Below, one piece after another: positions 36,992-45,950 of a stretch of DNA of 51,841 nucleotides. Every line of letters starts with the position of its first letter. Within the stretch, counting starts at the first letter, position 1. The notes under the pieces are model-generated. The model had not been told where the DNA came from and ran no database searches. It saw only the letters and a program-made list of their open reading frames with translations. Source of the DNA: Deltaproteobacteria bacterium (GTDB lineage: Bacteria > Desulfobacterota > Desulfobaccia > Desulfobaccales > 0-14-0-80-60-11). The position numbers and the translations under genes were made by a program. The stretch is taken from assembly GCA_021813445.1 (NCBI GenBank), contig JAKAKP010000088.1:1-51841 (forward strand), written 5' to 3'.

Positions 36992-37462
36992 TTATTTCTC
37001 CCCCTCCTTCCGGGTGGCCAGGAGCTTACGGATTTCGTCCATGAAGTCCGTGGCGTCGGTGAAGTGGCGATACACGGACGCGAAGCGCACAAAGGCCACT
37101 TCGTCCCACTGCCGCAGCTGGTTCATCACTTTTTCGCCGATCCAAGTGGAGGGGATTTCCCGCTGGCCACTCTCCAGCATCTCCCGTTCCAGCTGGTCCA
37201 GGAAATTTTCGATGGCGTCGATGGAGACCGGCCGCTTTTCGCAGGCCTTTTTGATGCCCTCGTAGATTTTCGGCCGCTGGTAGGTCTCCCGGCGGCCGTC
37301 CTTCTTGACGATCAAGGGCATGGTCTCTTCCACCTGTTCGTAGGTGGTGAAGCGGCGCTGGCAGTTGAGGCATTCCCGCCGCCGGCGGATGGCGTTGGCC
37401 TCCCGGGAAGGCCGGGAGTCCACGACCTTATTGTTGGTGCTGTGGCAGTATGGGCAGCGCAT
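36992..37462 (-). CDS. nrdR: Transcriptional repressor NrdR
   Basis: 156 residues. A zinc ribbon with Cys3/Cys6/Cys31/Cys34 (MRCPYC, CLNCQ) and an ATP-cone domain (about 49-139) define NrdR, the ATP/dATP-sensing repressor of ribonucleotide reductase genes. Length is normal. Its place between glyA and ribD matches many Deltaproteobacteria. No ribonucleotide reductase gene or obvious NrdR-box pair is in the window, so it regulates elsewhere. Confidence 0.96.
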   Translation of the reverse strand: MRCPYCHSTNNKVVDSRPSREANAIRRRRECLNCQRRFTTYEQVEETMPLIVKKDGRRETYQRPKIYEGIKKACEKRPVSIDAIENFLDQLEREMLESGQREIPSTWIGEKVMNQLRQWDEVAFVRFASVYRHFTDATDFMDEIRKLLATRKEGEK

Positions 37463-37504
37463 GGCGGTATTTTATACTAAGGATTGGATATTGTGAAATT
37501 AAAT

Positions 37505-37694
37505 AGCTGTCAGCTTTCAGCTATCAGCGATCAGCTAAAAAACCTCACCACAGAGGCACAGAGAACACAGAGTTGCACGGAGATTAATTTGGCCCTTGGC
37601 GCCAGGCGCCAAGGGCCAAATTAATTTCTTGGTGAATCTTTGTGCCCTCTGTGTCTCTGTGGTGAGAATTTCTTTTAGCTGATAGCTGAAAGCT
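37505..37694. repeat. Nested foldback: AGCTNTC heptads outside, ACAGAG palindrome inside (copy 3)
   Basis: Five head-to-tail 7-bp units (AGCTGTC, AGCTTTC, AGCTATC, AGCGATC, AGCTAAA; 37505-37539) face three complementary units (37674-37694). Between them sits an ACAGAG-arm palindrome (37544-37666) whose core is a perfect 21-bp stem around one base (37583-37625). The right heptad array overlaps the glyA stop codon (37693-37695). Confidence 0.88.
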
Positions 37695-38946
37695 ACCCGA
37701 TCTGCCATTCTTCCGCGAAGAGGGGGTATTGTTCGGTGAATTCCCGCACCTGGGACTCCAGGCGGCTGAGCAGCGCAGTATCTTTGGGGTTGCTCAGGGC
37801 CTGGTGCATGAAATCGGCGACAATCGCCATCTCCTTTTCCTTCATCCCCCGGGTGGTGAGGGCCGGGGTTCCCACCCGGATGCCGCTGGTGATGGTGGGC
37901 GGCCGGGAATCGAAGGGAATGGCGTTCTTGTTCACCGTGATGCCCGCCTGATCCAGGGCCTTTTCCGCGTCTCTGCCGGTGAGGCCGGTGGCGGCCAGAT
38001 CCACCAGGATCATATGGGTGTCGGTGCCTCCGGCCACCAGCCGGTAGCCCCGCTTCAGAAACTCCCGGGCCAGGGTCCGGGCATTGCTGATGATCTGCTC
38101 CTGGTAGCGTTTAAACTTGGGGGCCAGGGCCTCCTTAAAGGCTACGGCCTTGGCCGCGATGATATGCATCAAAGGGCCGCCCTGCATGCCGGGGAAGATC
38201 TGGCTGTCCAGGGCCTTGCCGTATTTTTCCTGGGCCAGAATCAGACCGCCCCGGGGACCACGCAGGGTTTTATGGGTAGTGGAAGTGACAAAATCGGCCA
38301 CCGGCACGGGGTCGGGGTGCAGGCCCACGGCGATGAGACCGGCGATATGGGCCATGTCCACCAGCAGATAGGCCTCCACTTCCCGGGCAATCTCGGCAAA
38401 GCGGGCGAAATTCATGGCCCGGGGATAGGCGCTGGCCCCGGCGATGATCATTTTCGGGCGGTGGCGTAAAGCCAGTTCATGCACCGCGTCAAAATCTACC
38501 TGTTCGCTATGGCGGTCCACCCCGTAAGTCACGGCCTTGAACATGCGTCCGGAAAAGTTTACGGCCGCGCCATGGCTCAGATGCCCCCCATGGGCCAGGT
38601 CCATGCCCATGATGGTGTCGCCGAACTGCAGATAGCTGAAGTAAATGGCCATATTGGCCTGGGTGCCGGAATGGGGCTGGACATTGGCATAGGGAGCCCC
38701 GAAGAGCTCTTTCACCCGGCTCAAGGCCAGATTTTCGGCGGTATCCACATATTCGCAGCCGCCGTAAAAGCGGCGGCCCGGGTAGCCCTCCGCGTATTTA
38801 TGCGTAAGGATTGACCCCTGGGCCTCCAGCACCGCGGCACTGACGAAGTTCTCAGACGCGATCAACTCCAATTTATGGAGTTGGCGTTGCCGCTCCCGTT
38901 CAATCACCGCAAAAATTTCAGGGTCCGTGTGAGCCAAATCGTCCAT
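37693..38946 (-). CDS. glyA: Serine hydroxymethyltransferase
   Basis: 417 residues, the usual length. It interconverts serine and glycine with tetrahydrofolate in the cytoplasm. PLP Lys226 is in [14 protein letters not shown]; the N-terminal LELIASENF and [10 protein letters not shown] stretches are diagnostic. It starts directly at the rpiB stop codon, so the two are coupled. The product pathway also supplies or consumes serine, the likely amino-acid substrate of the synthase at 22505. Confidence 0.97.
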   Translation of the reverse strand: MDDLAHTDPEIFAVIERERQRQLHKLELIASENFVSAAVLEAQGSILTHKYAEGYPGRRFYGGCEYVDTAENLALSRVKELFGAPYANVQPHSGTQANMAIYFSYLQFGDTIMGMDLAHGGHLSHGAAVNFSGRMFKAVTYGVDRHSEQVDFDAVHELALRHRPKMIIAGASAYPRAMNFARFAEIAREVEAYLLVDMAHIAGLIAVGLHPDPVPVADFVTSTTHKTLRGPRGGLILAQEKYGKALDSQIFPGMQGGPLMHIIAAKAVAFKEALAPKFKRYQEQIISNARTLAREFLKRGYRLVAGGTDTHMILVDLAATGLTGRDAEKALDQAGITVNKNAIPFDSRPPTITSGIRVGTPALTTRGMKEKEMAIVADFMHQALSNPKDTALLSRLESQVREFTEQYPLFAEEWQIG

Positions 38947-39449
38947 TATGTCATTTCCGCCGGAGGACGAGCCTCTCGGGCCAATTGTTCTATGAGATTG
39001 AGCCGTTCCTGGTGACGGCCGCCTTCGAATGGGGTCTGCAGCCAGGCCCGGACAATCTCTTTACCCAAATCCGGGCCGATAATCCTGCCGCCCATGACCA
39101 GCAGATTGGAATCATTATGGCGGCGGCTCAACATCGCGGTATAGATATCGTGGCACAAAGCCGCGCGGATGCCGGCAAAGCGATTGGCCACGATGCTCAT
39201 GCCCAGGCCGGTGCCGCAGATCAATATGCCCCGGCAGTTGGGCCGGGCCAGGAGAGCGTCCACCACTCTTTTGCCGTATAGGGGATAATGCACCGATTCC
39301 GTACCGGAGGCGCACCCCAGGTCAGTCACCGGCAGCTGCAATTCCTGCAACAGTCTGAGAATTACGGTTTTCAGGCCGTGACCGGCGTGATCGCAAGCAA
39401 TGGCAATCACTTCCGGATCAAGTCCTGGCTTTGATGAAACTGATGACAT
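38946..39449 (-). CDS. rpiB: Ribose-5-phosphate isomerase B
   Basis: 167 residues of the RpiB/LacAB family: [11 protein letters not shown] near residue 18, the [17 protein letters not shown] motif with the catalytic Cys near 78, and [13 protein letters not shown]. It interconverts ribose- and ribulose-5-phosphate. ATG 39449 overlaps the acpP 3' end by 32 bp; a GTG within DPEVIAI is a shorter alternative start. It takes the place directly after acpP where fabF usually stands. Confidence 0.95.
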   Translation of the reverse strand: MSSVSSKPGLDPEVIAIACDHAGHGLKTVILRLLQELQLPVTDLGCASGTESVHYPLYGKRVVDALLARPNCRGILICGTGLGMSIVANRFAGIRAALCHDIYTAMLSRRHNDSNLLVMGGRIIGPDLGKEIVRAWLQTPFEGGRHQERLNLIEQLAREARPPAEMT

Positions 39450-39651
39450 CCTGGACGGTCCTCATTTTTTCCGCTTCTTCATCCGCGATCTCAAAGCCGA
39501 ATTCCTCTTCCATGGCCATGATCAATTCCACCAAGTCCAGGGAATCCGCGCCCAGGTCGTCCACGAACACCGCTTCGGGGGTCACTTCAGCCCGATCTAC
39601 CCCTAATTTGTCCACAATGATGTCAATCACTTTCTCTTCCACTGCGCCCAT
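39418..39651 (-). CDS. acpP: Acyl carrier protein
   Basis: 77 residues, acidic, with the phosphopantetheine site Ser37 in [13 protein letters not shown] 39651 has AAGGAGG 9 nt upstream; an in-frame TTG 6 bp earlier is too close to that site. It is directly downstream of fabG, as in fatty acid synthase clusters. It could also carry the acyl chain used by the serine-palmitoyltransferase-like enzyme, but that operon is 16 kb away. Confidence 0.96.
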   Translation of the reverse strand: MGAVEEKVIDIIVDKLGVDRAEVTPEAVFVDDLGADSLDLVELIMAMEEEFGFEIADEEAEKMRTVQDVISFIKART

Positions 39652-39673
39652 GGGCAAAAACCTCCTTAGGATC

Positions 39674-40420
39674 TTAAACCATCAACATGCCGCCGTTCAC
39701 GTGCAAGACCTGGCCGGTCATATAGGCCGCGGCGTCTCCGGCCAGGAAGACCACCGCCTGGGCCACCTCTTCCGGGGTGCCGAAGCGGTTCAAAGGAATC
39801 TGGGCCTGCATTTCTGCCCTTACTTTCTCTGGCAGGGCCGCGGTCATCTCCGTTTCGATGAACCCCGGGGCCACTGCGTTCACGGTAATATTGCGGGAGG
39901 CCAGCTCCCGGGCCACCGTTTTGGTCAGCCCGATCAGGCCCGCCTTGGAGGCCACGTAATTGGCCTGGCCGGCATTGCCCATCACCCCCACCACGGAGGC
40001 GATGTTGATGATGCGCCCGCCGCGCTGCTTGATCATGGGCTTGGCCGCGGCCCGGATGCAGTTATAAGCCCCCTTGAGGTTGACCTCCAGGACCTGGTCC
40101 CATTCAGTCTCTTTCATGCGCATCACCAGGTTGTCCCGGGTGATGCCCGCGTTATTCACCAAAATATCCAGGCGGCCGCTTGCCTGAATGATCTGATCGA
40201 TCCCCTGCTGCACTGCGGCCTGGTCGGCCACATTAAATTGCAGCAAATGGCCCGCCGCACCCCGGGCCTCCACCTCCTTCCGGGTATCTTCGGCTTCGGC
40301 GCCGATCACTACGTCATTGAGGTAGAGAGCCAGGCCAGGCTGGGCCAAGGCCAGGGCAATGGCCCGGCCAATGCCCCGGGCCGCGCCGGTGATTAGAGCT
40401 ATGCGTAAATTTTCGGTCAT
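39674..40420 (-). CDS. fabG: 3-oxoacyl-[acyl-carrier-protein] reductase
   Basis: 248 residues, short-chain dehydrogenase fold: [10 protein letters not shown] cofactor motif (11-20), NNAG (89-92), and the catalytic Ser142, Tyr155, Lys159 set (NIAS, YVASK). It reduces beta-ketoacyl-ACP in fatty acid elongation. The immediate acpP neighbour supports FabG over other short-chain dehydrogenases. fabD and fabH are not upstream; etfA is. Confidence 0.93.
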   Translation of the reverse strand: MTENLRIALITGAARGIGRAIALALAQPGLALYLNDVVIGAEAEDTRKEVEARGAAGHLLQFNVADQAAVQQGIDQIIQASGRLDILVNNAGITRDNLVMRMKETEWDQVLEVNLKGAYNCIRAAAKPMIKQRGGRIINIASVVGVMGNAGQANYVASKAGLIGLTKTVARELASRNITVNAVAPGFIETEMTAALPEKVRAEMQAQIPLNRFGTPEEVAQAVVFLAGDAAAYMTGQVLHVNGGMLMV

Positions 40421-40625
40421 GAGATTTACTTGGGACTATTCTTTGATCTTACCGCCGCTCCAAGGGGTGAGGTTCGTTTAAGTCCAGTCAAATTTAACTA
40501 AATTAAATAAAACGAATCGCCGGAAATTGAAAGAGGTTTGTTACAATTTTTTCAATCCGTATAATTTGGAGCGGGTCTGGCATTTCCTTTTTGATCTCTT
40601 CCCCTTTCCTCTTTTCGCCCTTTTC

Positions 40626-41828
40626 TCACTCGCTCCTGGATTTCTTTATTTCCTGGATCAGGGCCGGGAGGATTTCCATGAGGTCTCCCACCAGGCCCAC
40701 ATCCGCTACCTGGAAGATCGGCGCCGCCGGGTCCTTGTTGATGGCCACGATAAAGTCCGAAGACTGCATGCCCACCAGATGCTGGGCTGCGCCGCTGATG
40801 CCGCAGGCGATATAGATTCTGGGAGACACAGTCTTGCCGGTCTGCCCGATCTGGTGCGCGTAGGAGATCCAGCCCGCATCCACCGCGGCCCGGGTGGCCC
40901 CCAGGGCCGCGCCCAATAAGTCCGCCAGCTCTTCCAGCAGCCGGAAATTTTTCGCTTCTTTCAGCCCCCGGCCCCCGGCGACGATGACTTCCGCCGCGGA
41001 CAGGGCCACCCGCTCCTTGATTTCGGCCACGGTGGCCATAAACCGGCTGCGCCGGGCCGCCGCACCTGGGTCAAAATCCACCCGCACCACCTGGCCGTCC
41101 CCCTGATAACCCTCGGACCAGGGCTTGAAGGTGCCGGGCCGGGCCGTGGCCATCTGGGGAAAAGACCGGGGAGTGATGATGGTGGCCATGATATTTCCGC
41201 CGAACGCGGGACGGGTCTGCTGCAGGAGCCGTTTTTCCACGTCAATGGAGAACGCGGTGCAATCCGCGGTGAGACCGGTTTTCAGAGCCGCGGCCACCCC
41301 GGGGATAAAGGCCCGGCCCGCGTAAGTGGCCCCAGCCAGAATGATTTCCGGCTGATACTGCCGGGCCAGGGTGGTGAGGGCCGCGGCGTAGGGCTCCTCC
41401 AGAAATTCTCCCAATACCGGGTGTTCTAGAAGATAAACTTTGTCCCCGCCCCGGTTGAGCAGCGAGGAAGCCAGGCTTTCCACCTTTTCCCCGAAAAGCA
41501 CGGCGCTGACCTTGACCTGTAAGGTCTCCGCCAGCCGCCGGGCTTCCCCCAACAATTCCAGGGCTACTGGGGCCAGCTCGCCGTGGCGCTGCTCCGCAAA
41601 GACCCAGATGCCGTCCGGGGGAATGCCCAGCCGGGAAGAAGGTCCTTCTCCCGCATCCGGGGGCAGACTTAAGGCTCCGAAGCCGCAGGCATCGACGCAG
41701 GCGCCGCACAGGGTGCAGCCCTCGCCGATGACCAGATTCTCCCCTTCCAGGCGCAAGACCCCGAAGAGGCAGGTCTCCACACACAGGCCGCAGGCCGTGC
41801 ATTTGTCGGCAGCAAAGATAATGCTCAT
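40626..41828 (-). CDS. etfA: Electron transfer flavoprotein alpha subunit with N-terminal 2x[4Fe-4S] domain
   Basis: 400 residues. Two ferredoxin motifs at the N-terminus (Cys10/13/16/20 and Cys38/41/44/48) precede a normal EtfA: the C-terminal FAD region has [16 protein letters not shown] and [13 protein letters not shown]. The ferredoxin-bearing type is known from anaerobes in electron-bifurcating or ferredoxin-linked acyl-CoA dehydrogenase systems. Its partner etfB is 1.4 kb upstream, separated by a methyltransferase gene and repeats. With the acyl-CoA dehydrogenase it should pass electrons between acyl-CoA and a low-potential or quinone-linked acceptor. Confidence 0.94.
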   Translation of the reverse strand: MSIIFAADKCTACGLCVETCLFGVLRLEGENLVIGEGCTLCGACVDACGFGALSLPPDAGEGPSSRLGIPPDGIWVFAEQRHGELAPVALELLGEARRLAETLQVKVSAVLFGEKVESLASSLLNRGGDKVYLLEHPVLGEFLEEPYAAALTTLARQYQPEIILAGATYAGRAFIPGVAAALKTGLTADCTAFSIDVEKRLLQQTRPAFGGNIMATIITPRSFPQMATARPGTFKPWSEGYQGDGQVVRVDFDPGAAARRSRFMATVAEIKERVALSAAEVIVAGGRGLKEAKNFRLLEELADLLGAALGATRAAVDAGWISYAHQIGQTGKTVSPRIYIACGISGAAQHLVGMQSSDFIVAINKDPAAPIFQVADVGLVGDLMEILPALIQEIKKSRSE

Positions 41829-41869
41829 AATTTGCTCGGTTGTCTCAGAACCTTTTCAAAACTTTTTAT

Positions 41870-41995
41870 AAGCCAATTCAAAACCGCAACTTGCCCTAAC
41901 CTGTCATTCTGAGCGGAGCAAGAATCTCGTATTTTCGAGGCGTTGAGATCCTTCACTGCGTTCAGGATGACCAAACAGAGGTTTTGAACCAGCTT
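41870..41995. repeat. 126-bp inverted-repeat element, copy 2
   Basis: Same sequence family as 33395-33522, with termini AAGCCAATTCAAAACC and the complement of AAGCTGGTTCAAAACCTC, an inner GTCATTCTGAGCGG arm and its partner CAGGATGAC. It starts 41 bp before the etfA ATG. Confidence 0.8.
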
Positions 41996-42048
41996 CTACA
42001 CTGCAATTTGCTCACAACCGCTAACTAATCGAAAAATATGGTTATAAA

Positions 42049-42129
42049 GTCCCCTTTCCTAAAGGGGGATTTAGGAGGATTATCGAGGCGTCACTTAATC
42101 CCCCCTGCCCCCCTTTAGAAAAGGGGGGA
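42049..42129. repeat. Paired CCCCTTT/AAAGGGG hairpins
   Basis: CCCCTTT-CCT-AAAGGGG and CCCCCTTT-AGAA-AAGGGGG hairpins lie in inverted orientation around about 35 bp. A closely related unit is at 42976-43061, so the two bracket the methyltransferase gene. Confidence 0.7.
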
Positions 42130-42143
42130 AGCATTGGCTTTTC

Positions 42144-42884
42144 CTATCTCCCCTCTACCTTTAGCCAATCGGTGCGTTTTTTGAGATATCTCACGCCCAG
42201 GTAAATGGTAAGGCTCAGGCCGAACATGATGGCCCAGCGCGCGTCCAGCCCCAGGCGCCCGCGGCTACATAATTCCCCGGTTATTTTCAACACCGTGAAG
42301 ACCGCGATCATGGCGAAAAAGCCGGAGTATTCCTTGCGGATCGCGGTTTTCCAGGAGAAGGGCAGATGCGGCTTCCGCCAATTCCCGAATTTAGGGATAA
42401 AGGCCGGAGTTTTGTTAGCCCACTCCATAAAGGCTTCCCCGAATTTCTCCTGCAGAAATTCCTCTTCCGCAAACATGATCCGTTCGTAATAGAGCCAGAG
42501 GATCAAGATGATGAGCACGGTAAACCACCACATCCCCCAAAACAGGGCAATCCCCAGCCACATGAGGAAGTTCCCCAGATACAGGGGGTGCCGCGCCAGG
42601 GAATAGGTGCCCGTGGTATTCAAAACGTCCGCTACCTGGCCCTTGGTGTTGCGCCCGGAAGTGCCTACAGGCACGTAGCCGCCGGTGTAGAAGCGAATCC
42701 CCAGCCCCAGAAAAGAGACAGCCAGGCAGAAATTCTCCCATGTCTCGGCGGGCAGCTCGCGGCCATAGGGGTGGCGCAGACTGCCCAGAGCCAGGAGAAA
42801 CAGGGCGATCAATAATAAGGGGAGATAGCTCCGCCAGCGGAACAGCCACTCCCCGGATTTTCTAAATTCTTCTCTGAGGGCCAT
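42144..42884 (-). CDS. PEMT/isoprenylcysteine methyltransferase-like membrane protein
   Basis: 246 residues with about five hydrophobic segments. LARHPLYLGNFLMWLG (about 98-113) is the SAM-binding RHPxY motif of this family, and YYERIMFAEEEFLQEKFGEAF supplies the conserved E-x-x-L...FG..Y-like end. Members methylate phospholipid head groups or C-terminal prenylcysteines; bacterial substrates vary. It splits etfB from etfA and is flanked on both sides by repeats, so it may be a later insertion in the etf unit. Confidence 0.82.
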   Translation of the reverse strand: MALREEFRKSGEWLFRWRSYLPLLLIALFLLALGSLRHPYGRELPAETWENFCLAVSFLGLGIRFYTGGYVPVGTSGRNTKGQVADVLNTTGTYSLARHPLYLGNFLMWLGIALFWGMWWFTVLIILILWLYYERIMFAEEEFLQEKFGEAFMEWANKTPAFIPKFGNWRKPHLPFSWKTAIRKEYSGFFAMIAVFTVLKITGELCSRGRLGLDARWAIMFGLSLTIYLGVRYLKKRTDWLKVEGR

Positions 42885-42888
42885 TAAA

Positions 42889-43146
42889 TGCCGTTTTCCG
42901 TTTGCCGTTTTCCGTGAACGGCATATCTAATAGTCTGCTGAAAAAAAGTTTTGGCCCTAATTAAAAGCAGTTCTTATCCCCCCCTTTGCAAAAGGGGGGT
43001 TAGGGGGGATTTATAGGCGCTCGAAATCCCCTTAATCCCCCTTTTTCAAAGGGGGACTTTTTAATTCCCGTTCTCAAGTTACACTTGGAAACAAGGGCTT
43101 TAGGGTGTGTCTTACGCACCATCTTTGGTGCGTGAGACGCACCCTA
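42889..43146. repeat. Repeat cluster between etfB and the methyltransferase gene
   Basis: The 367-bp gap holds, in order: four 7-bp units of CCGTTTT type (42891-42918) closed as an ATGCCGTT...AACGGCAT palindrome (42889-42924); a CCCCCCTTTGC hairpin pair (42976-43061) like that at 42049; and a 20-bp palindrome TAGGGTGTGTCTTACGCACC with its 18/20 complement (43101-43146). A GGGCGTGCCGTGCACGCC hairpin follows at about 43158. No gene. Confidence 0.75.
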
Positions 43147-43251
43147 CAAAAGCTTATAGGGCGTGCCGTGCACGCCGCATTCCGGCGGCCGCGGGCCGCC
43201 CTATAAATGTCCTGCGCCTTTGCTCTTTGCGCCTTGGCGTCTTTGCGTGAA

Positions 43252-44043
43252 TTAATCCGCGGCCTTGGACCTTTCCTGCAGCCGCTGCCAGAGCCGGGCG
43301 GCCAGGTCCGGCGCAGAACCTTCCCAGGTCTCGGACTCGCCCCGGGCCGGGGGCGCAAAGACCTTCACCACCTGGGTAAAAGAGCCGCAGAGGCCCACGT
43401 CGTCGGTCTGTAAGCCCAAATCCGCCTGGCCCCAGACCGGGATAGCTTCCTTCTTGGCCCGGAGCTTGGCCCTAAAAGACGGCACCCGGGGCTCGTTGAT
43501 CTCCTTGACCACGGTGATCAGGGCCGGCAGCGTTACCTCCACCGCGTCGTAGCCGTGGTCCAGGAGCCGCTCCACCTCCACTTTGCCGTCCCCGGCGAAA
43601 GTCAATTTCCGGGCCCAGGACGCAAAGGGGATATTCAAAATCGCGGCCAGCATGGGCCCCACCTGGGCGGTGTCCCCGTCAATGGCCTGCTTGCCGCAGA
43701 AGATCAAATCCGGGTCCCCCAGCTTCTCGATGGCCTTGGCCAGGGTCAGGGCGGTGGCCCAGGTGTCCGCGCCCGCAAAGGCCCGGTCCGACAGGAGCAC
43801 CGCGGCGTCCGCGCCGAAACCCAGGGCCTCCCGCAGGGCCTCTTCCGCCTGGGGCGGGCCCATGGTGATCACCCTGACCGTGCCGCCCCGGGCGTCCTTG
43901 ACCCTTAAGCCCTCTTCCAGGGCATAGAGGTCAAAGGGATTGATGATGGACTTAATCCCTTCCCGCTTCAGGGTATGGGTCACCGGGTCCAGGCGCACGT
44001 CCTGGGTTTCGGGCACTTGTTTGATGCAAACGACGATTTTCAT
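43252..44043 (-). CDS. etfB: Electron transfer flavoprotein beta subunit
   Basis: 263 residues with the EtfB signature: MKIVVCIKQVPET, INPFDLYALEEGL, LIFCGKQAIDGDTAQVGP and VTLPALITVVKEINEPR. It binds AMP or, in bifurcating forms, FAD that reacts with NADH. Start ATG 44043 lies directly beside a heptad array beginning at 44044, so its ribosome site is repeat-derived. It is between the acyl-CoA dehydrogenase and etfA. Confidence 0.95.
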   Translation of the reverse strand: MKIVVCIKQVPETQDVRLDPVTHTLKREGIKSIINPFDLYALEEGLRVKDARGGTVRVITMGPPQAEEALREALGFGADAAVLLSDRAFAGADTWATALTLAKAIEKLGDPDLIFCGKQAIDGDTAQVGPMLAAILNIPFASWARKLTFAGDGKVEVERLLDHGYDAVEVTLPALITVVKEINEPRVPSFRAKLRAKKEAIPVWGQADLGLQTDDVGLCGSFTQVVKVFAPPARGESETWEGSAPDLAARLWQRLQERSKAAD

Positions 44044-44462
44044 AGTGGTCAGTGATCGGTGGCCAGTGGTCAGTATTAAAAACTCTCTATAAAACTCGTT
44101 CCCAAGTTGTTCTTGCTAACTGGTCTTGAGGCCAAGCTGCGCTTCGGGCACAAAGCGCAGCTTTGAAAATACAGGGGTTCCCAAGTTCAACTTGGGAACC
44201 AGAAGAATCTTTTTTGTCATGCTGAGCGCCGCGAAGCATCTGGTGGCACAGGCTTTCTAGCCTGTGCGGGATTTTCAGCACAGCCTGGAAAGGCTGTGCC
44301 ACCAAAAAAAGAGATTCTTCGGTCGCCTGCGGCTCCCTCAGAATGGCAATAATTGGAACTGGCCCCTACCTCCTGGCCCCTGATCCCTATTGCTTCTGGC
44401 CACTGACCACTGGCCACTGGCCGCTTCTTTTTTCCTGGTCCCTGCCCCCTGGCCCCTATTTC
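44044..44462. repeat. Nested repeat cluster with three kinds of heptad array
   Basis: The gap between etfB and the dehydrogenase gene is wholly repeats. Arrays with a 7-bp period: AGTGGTC type (44044-44078) facing TGGCCAC type (44397-44424), and CTGGCCC type twice (44359-44393 and 44435-44462), the last running over the dehydrogenase stop codon. Inside them are GTTCCCAAG palindromes (for example a perfect 12+1+12 at 44176-44200) and a GTCATGCTGAGC...CTCAGAATGGCA unit that is itself interrupted by a GGTGGCACAGGC palindrome (about 44240-44305). Confidence 0.85.
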
Positions 44463-45613
44463 TTCTTGGCGTATTCTTTATTCAGCGCCAGGCCGATGAT
44501 GTTGCGCATGATCTGGTTGGTGCCTTCGTAGATCTGCAAAATCTTTGCGTCCCGCATCATCTTTTCCACCGGGTACTCCCGCATGTAGCCATGGCCGCCC
44601 ATGACCTGGACCGCGTCCACGGTCACCTGCATGGCCATATCCGTGGGGAAGAGCTTGGCCATGGCTGAAACTTTGGTGTGATCCTTGGGCTTGGTGTCGA
44701 TGTACCGGGCCACGGAGTAGACCAAAGCCCGGGCCGCCTCCAGCTTGGTGGCCATGTCCGCCAGGAGGTGCTGCACCGCCTGGAAGGAGAAAATGGGCAC
44801 GCCGAATTGCTGGCGTTCCTTGGCGAAGTTGGCGGCTTCGTCCAACGCTTCCTGGGCCAGGCCCACGGCCAGGGCCCCCACGCCGGGCCGGGCCAGGTCC
44901 AGGGTCTTCATGGTGAGGATGAAGCCCAGGCCCTCTTTGCCCAGCAGGCGGTCTTTGGGGATGCGGCAGTCTTCCAGGATCACCTCCCGGGTGACCGAGG
45001 CCCGGATGCCCATTTTCTGCTCTTTCTTGCCGAAGGAAATGCCGGGGTCGCTTTTCTCCACCAGCAGGGCGCTGGCCCCCCGTACTCCCTTGGTCTTGTC
45101 GGTGAGGGCGATGACCGTATAAAATTCCGCCTCGCCGGCATTGGTGATCCACTGCTTATTGCCGTTCAAGACGTAATAATCGCCGTCTTTCACCGCGGTG
45201 GCGGCCACCGCGCCTGCGTCGCTGCCCGCCTGGGGCTCGGTAAGGGCAAACGCCATCAGGGCCTCGCCCTTGGCCAGGGGCGGCAGATAACGGCTTTTCT
45301 GCTCTGGCGTGCCGTACATCAGCAGGGGATAGGCCCCCAGAAAGCTGGCCGCATAGGTGGTGGCCACCCCCACGCAGCCGGCAGCCAGGGCCTCCAGGAC
45401 CAGGCAGTTCTCCATGGTGCCCAGCCCCAGGCCCCCGTATTCCTCGGGGATGATGGTGCCGCAGAGGTCCGCCTGGGCCAGGTCTTTGATGATCTCCGTG
45501 GGGAAGATCTCTTCCTCGTCCAGCTTGGCCCGGACGGGTTTGATGCGCTCAGCCGCGATTTCCCGGGCCAGGTCCTGGAGCAGCCGCTGCTCTTCGGTGA
45601 GCAGGTAATCCAC
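44456..45613 (-). CDS. Acyl-CoA dehydrogenase (short-chain type)
   Basis: 385 residues, a normal length. FAD and acyl-CoA motifs include ALTEPQAGSDAGA and WITNAGEAEFYTV; the catalytic base should be Glu363 in IYEGTNQIMR, the butyryl/short-chain position. It oxidises an acyl-CoA or, run in reverse, reduces an enoyl-CoA, with electrons through the adjacent EtfAB. It starts 6 bp after the rpmF stop, so it shares the DUF177-rpmF transcript, where plsX is expected in most bacteria. Confidence 0.94.
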   Translation of the reverse strand: MDYLLTEEQRLLQDLAREIAAERIKPVRAKLDEEEIFPTEIIKDLAQADLCGTIIPEEYGGLGLGTMENCLVLEALAAGCVGVATTYAASFLGAYPLLMYGTPEQKSRYLPPLAKGEALMAFALTEPQAGSDAGAVAATAVKDGDYYVLNGNKQWITNAGEAEFYTVIALTDKTKGVRGASALLVEKSDPGISFGKKEQKMGIRASVTREVILEDCRIPKDRLLGKEGLGFILTMKTLDLARPGVGALAVGLAQEALDEAANFAKERQQFGVPIFSFQAVQHLLADMATKLEAARALVYSVARYIDTKPKDHTKVSAMAKLFPTDMAMQVTVDAVQVMGGHGYMREYPVEKMMRDAKILQIYEGTNQIMRNIIGLALNKEYAKKK

Positions 45614-45619
45614 GGGGGC

Positions 45620-45802
45620 TTACTCCGCAGCCTTGGGCAGCACCAGCTTGCCTTTGTAAAAACCGCAATGGGGGCAGGCATGGTGGGGCAAGCGCAGTTC
45701 GTTGCACTTGGGGCAGTTAGACAGATGCGGCAGGGTCACGTGGTCGTGGGAACGCCGCATCCCCTTCTTGGAAATGGATTTTTTTCGTTTCGGTAAAGGC
45801 AT
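45620..45802 (-). CDS. rpmF: 50S ribosomal protein L32
   Basis: 60 residues. MPLPKRKKSISKKGMRRSHD is the conserved start, so ATG 45802 is used; the longer reading begins in repeat DNA. Four Cys (30, 33, 43, 46) form the zinc-binding version of L32. It follows the DUF177 gene, the standard pairing. Confidence 0.97.
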   Translation of the reverse strand: MPLPKRKKSISKKGMRRSHDHVTLPHLSNCPKCNELRLPHHACPHCGFYKGKLVLPKAAE

Positions 45803-45820
45803 GGTCCGACTCCTATTTTT

Positions 45821-45950
45821 AACCACAAAGACACCAAGGCACCAAGGCACCAAGAATCACAAAGTAATGATTTTTTCTTTTGGCGCTAAAGCGCCAAAAG
45901 AAAATTATTTCTTGGTGTCTCTTTGTGTCTTTGTGCCTTTGTGGTTAATT
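45821..45950. repeat. Large palindrome, ACAAAG-arm family, copy 4
   Basis: Arm units ACAAAG and ACCAAG at 8-10 bp spacing (45824-45864) face CTTTGTG and CTTGGTG units (45911-45943). The core is a perfect 14-bp stem TTTTCTTTTGGCGC around TAAA (45873-45904). The right end GTGGTTAATT supplies the TAA stop codon (45945-45947) of the DUF177 gene. Confidence 0.85.

Noticed and set aside
39418-40420. acpP-fabG as part of the sphingolipid-type operon
   Set aside because: They lie 16 kb away in a housekeeping block with rpiB and glyA; the order is that of fatty acid synthesis clusters.
44087-44305. ORF of 72 codons in the etfB-dehydrogenase gap
   Set aside because: It is made entirely of palindromic repeats; the product is a by-product of repeat sequence.
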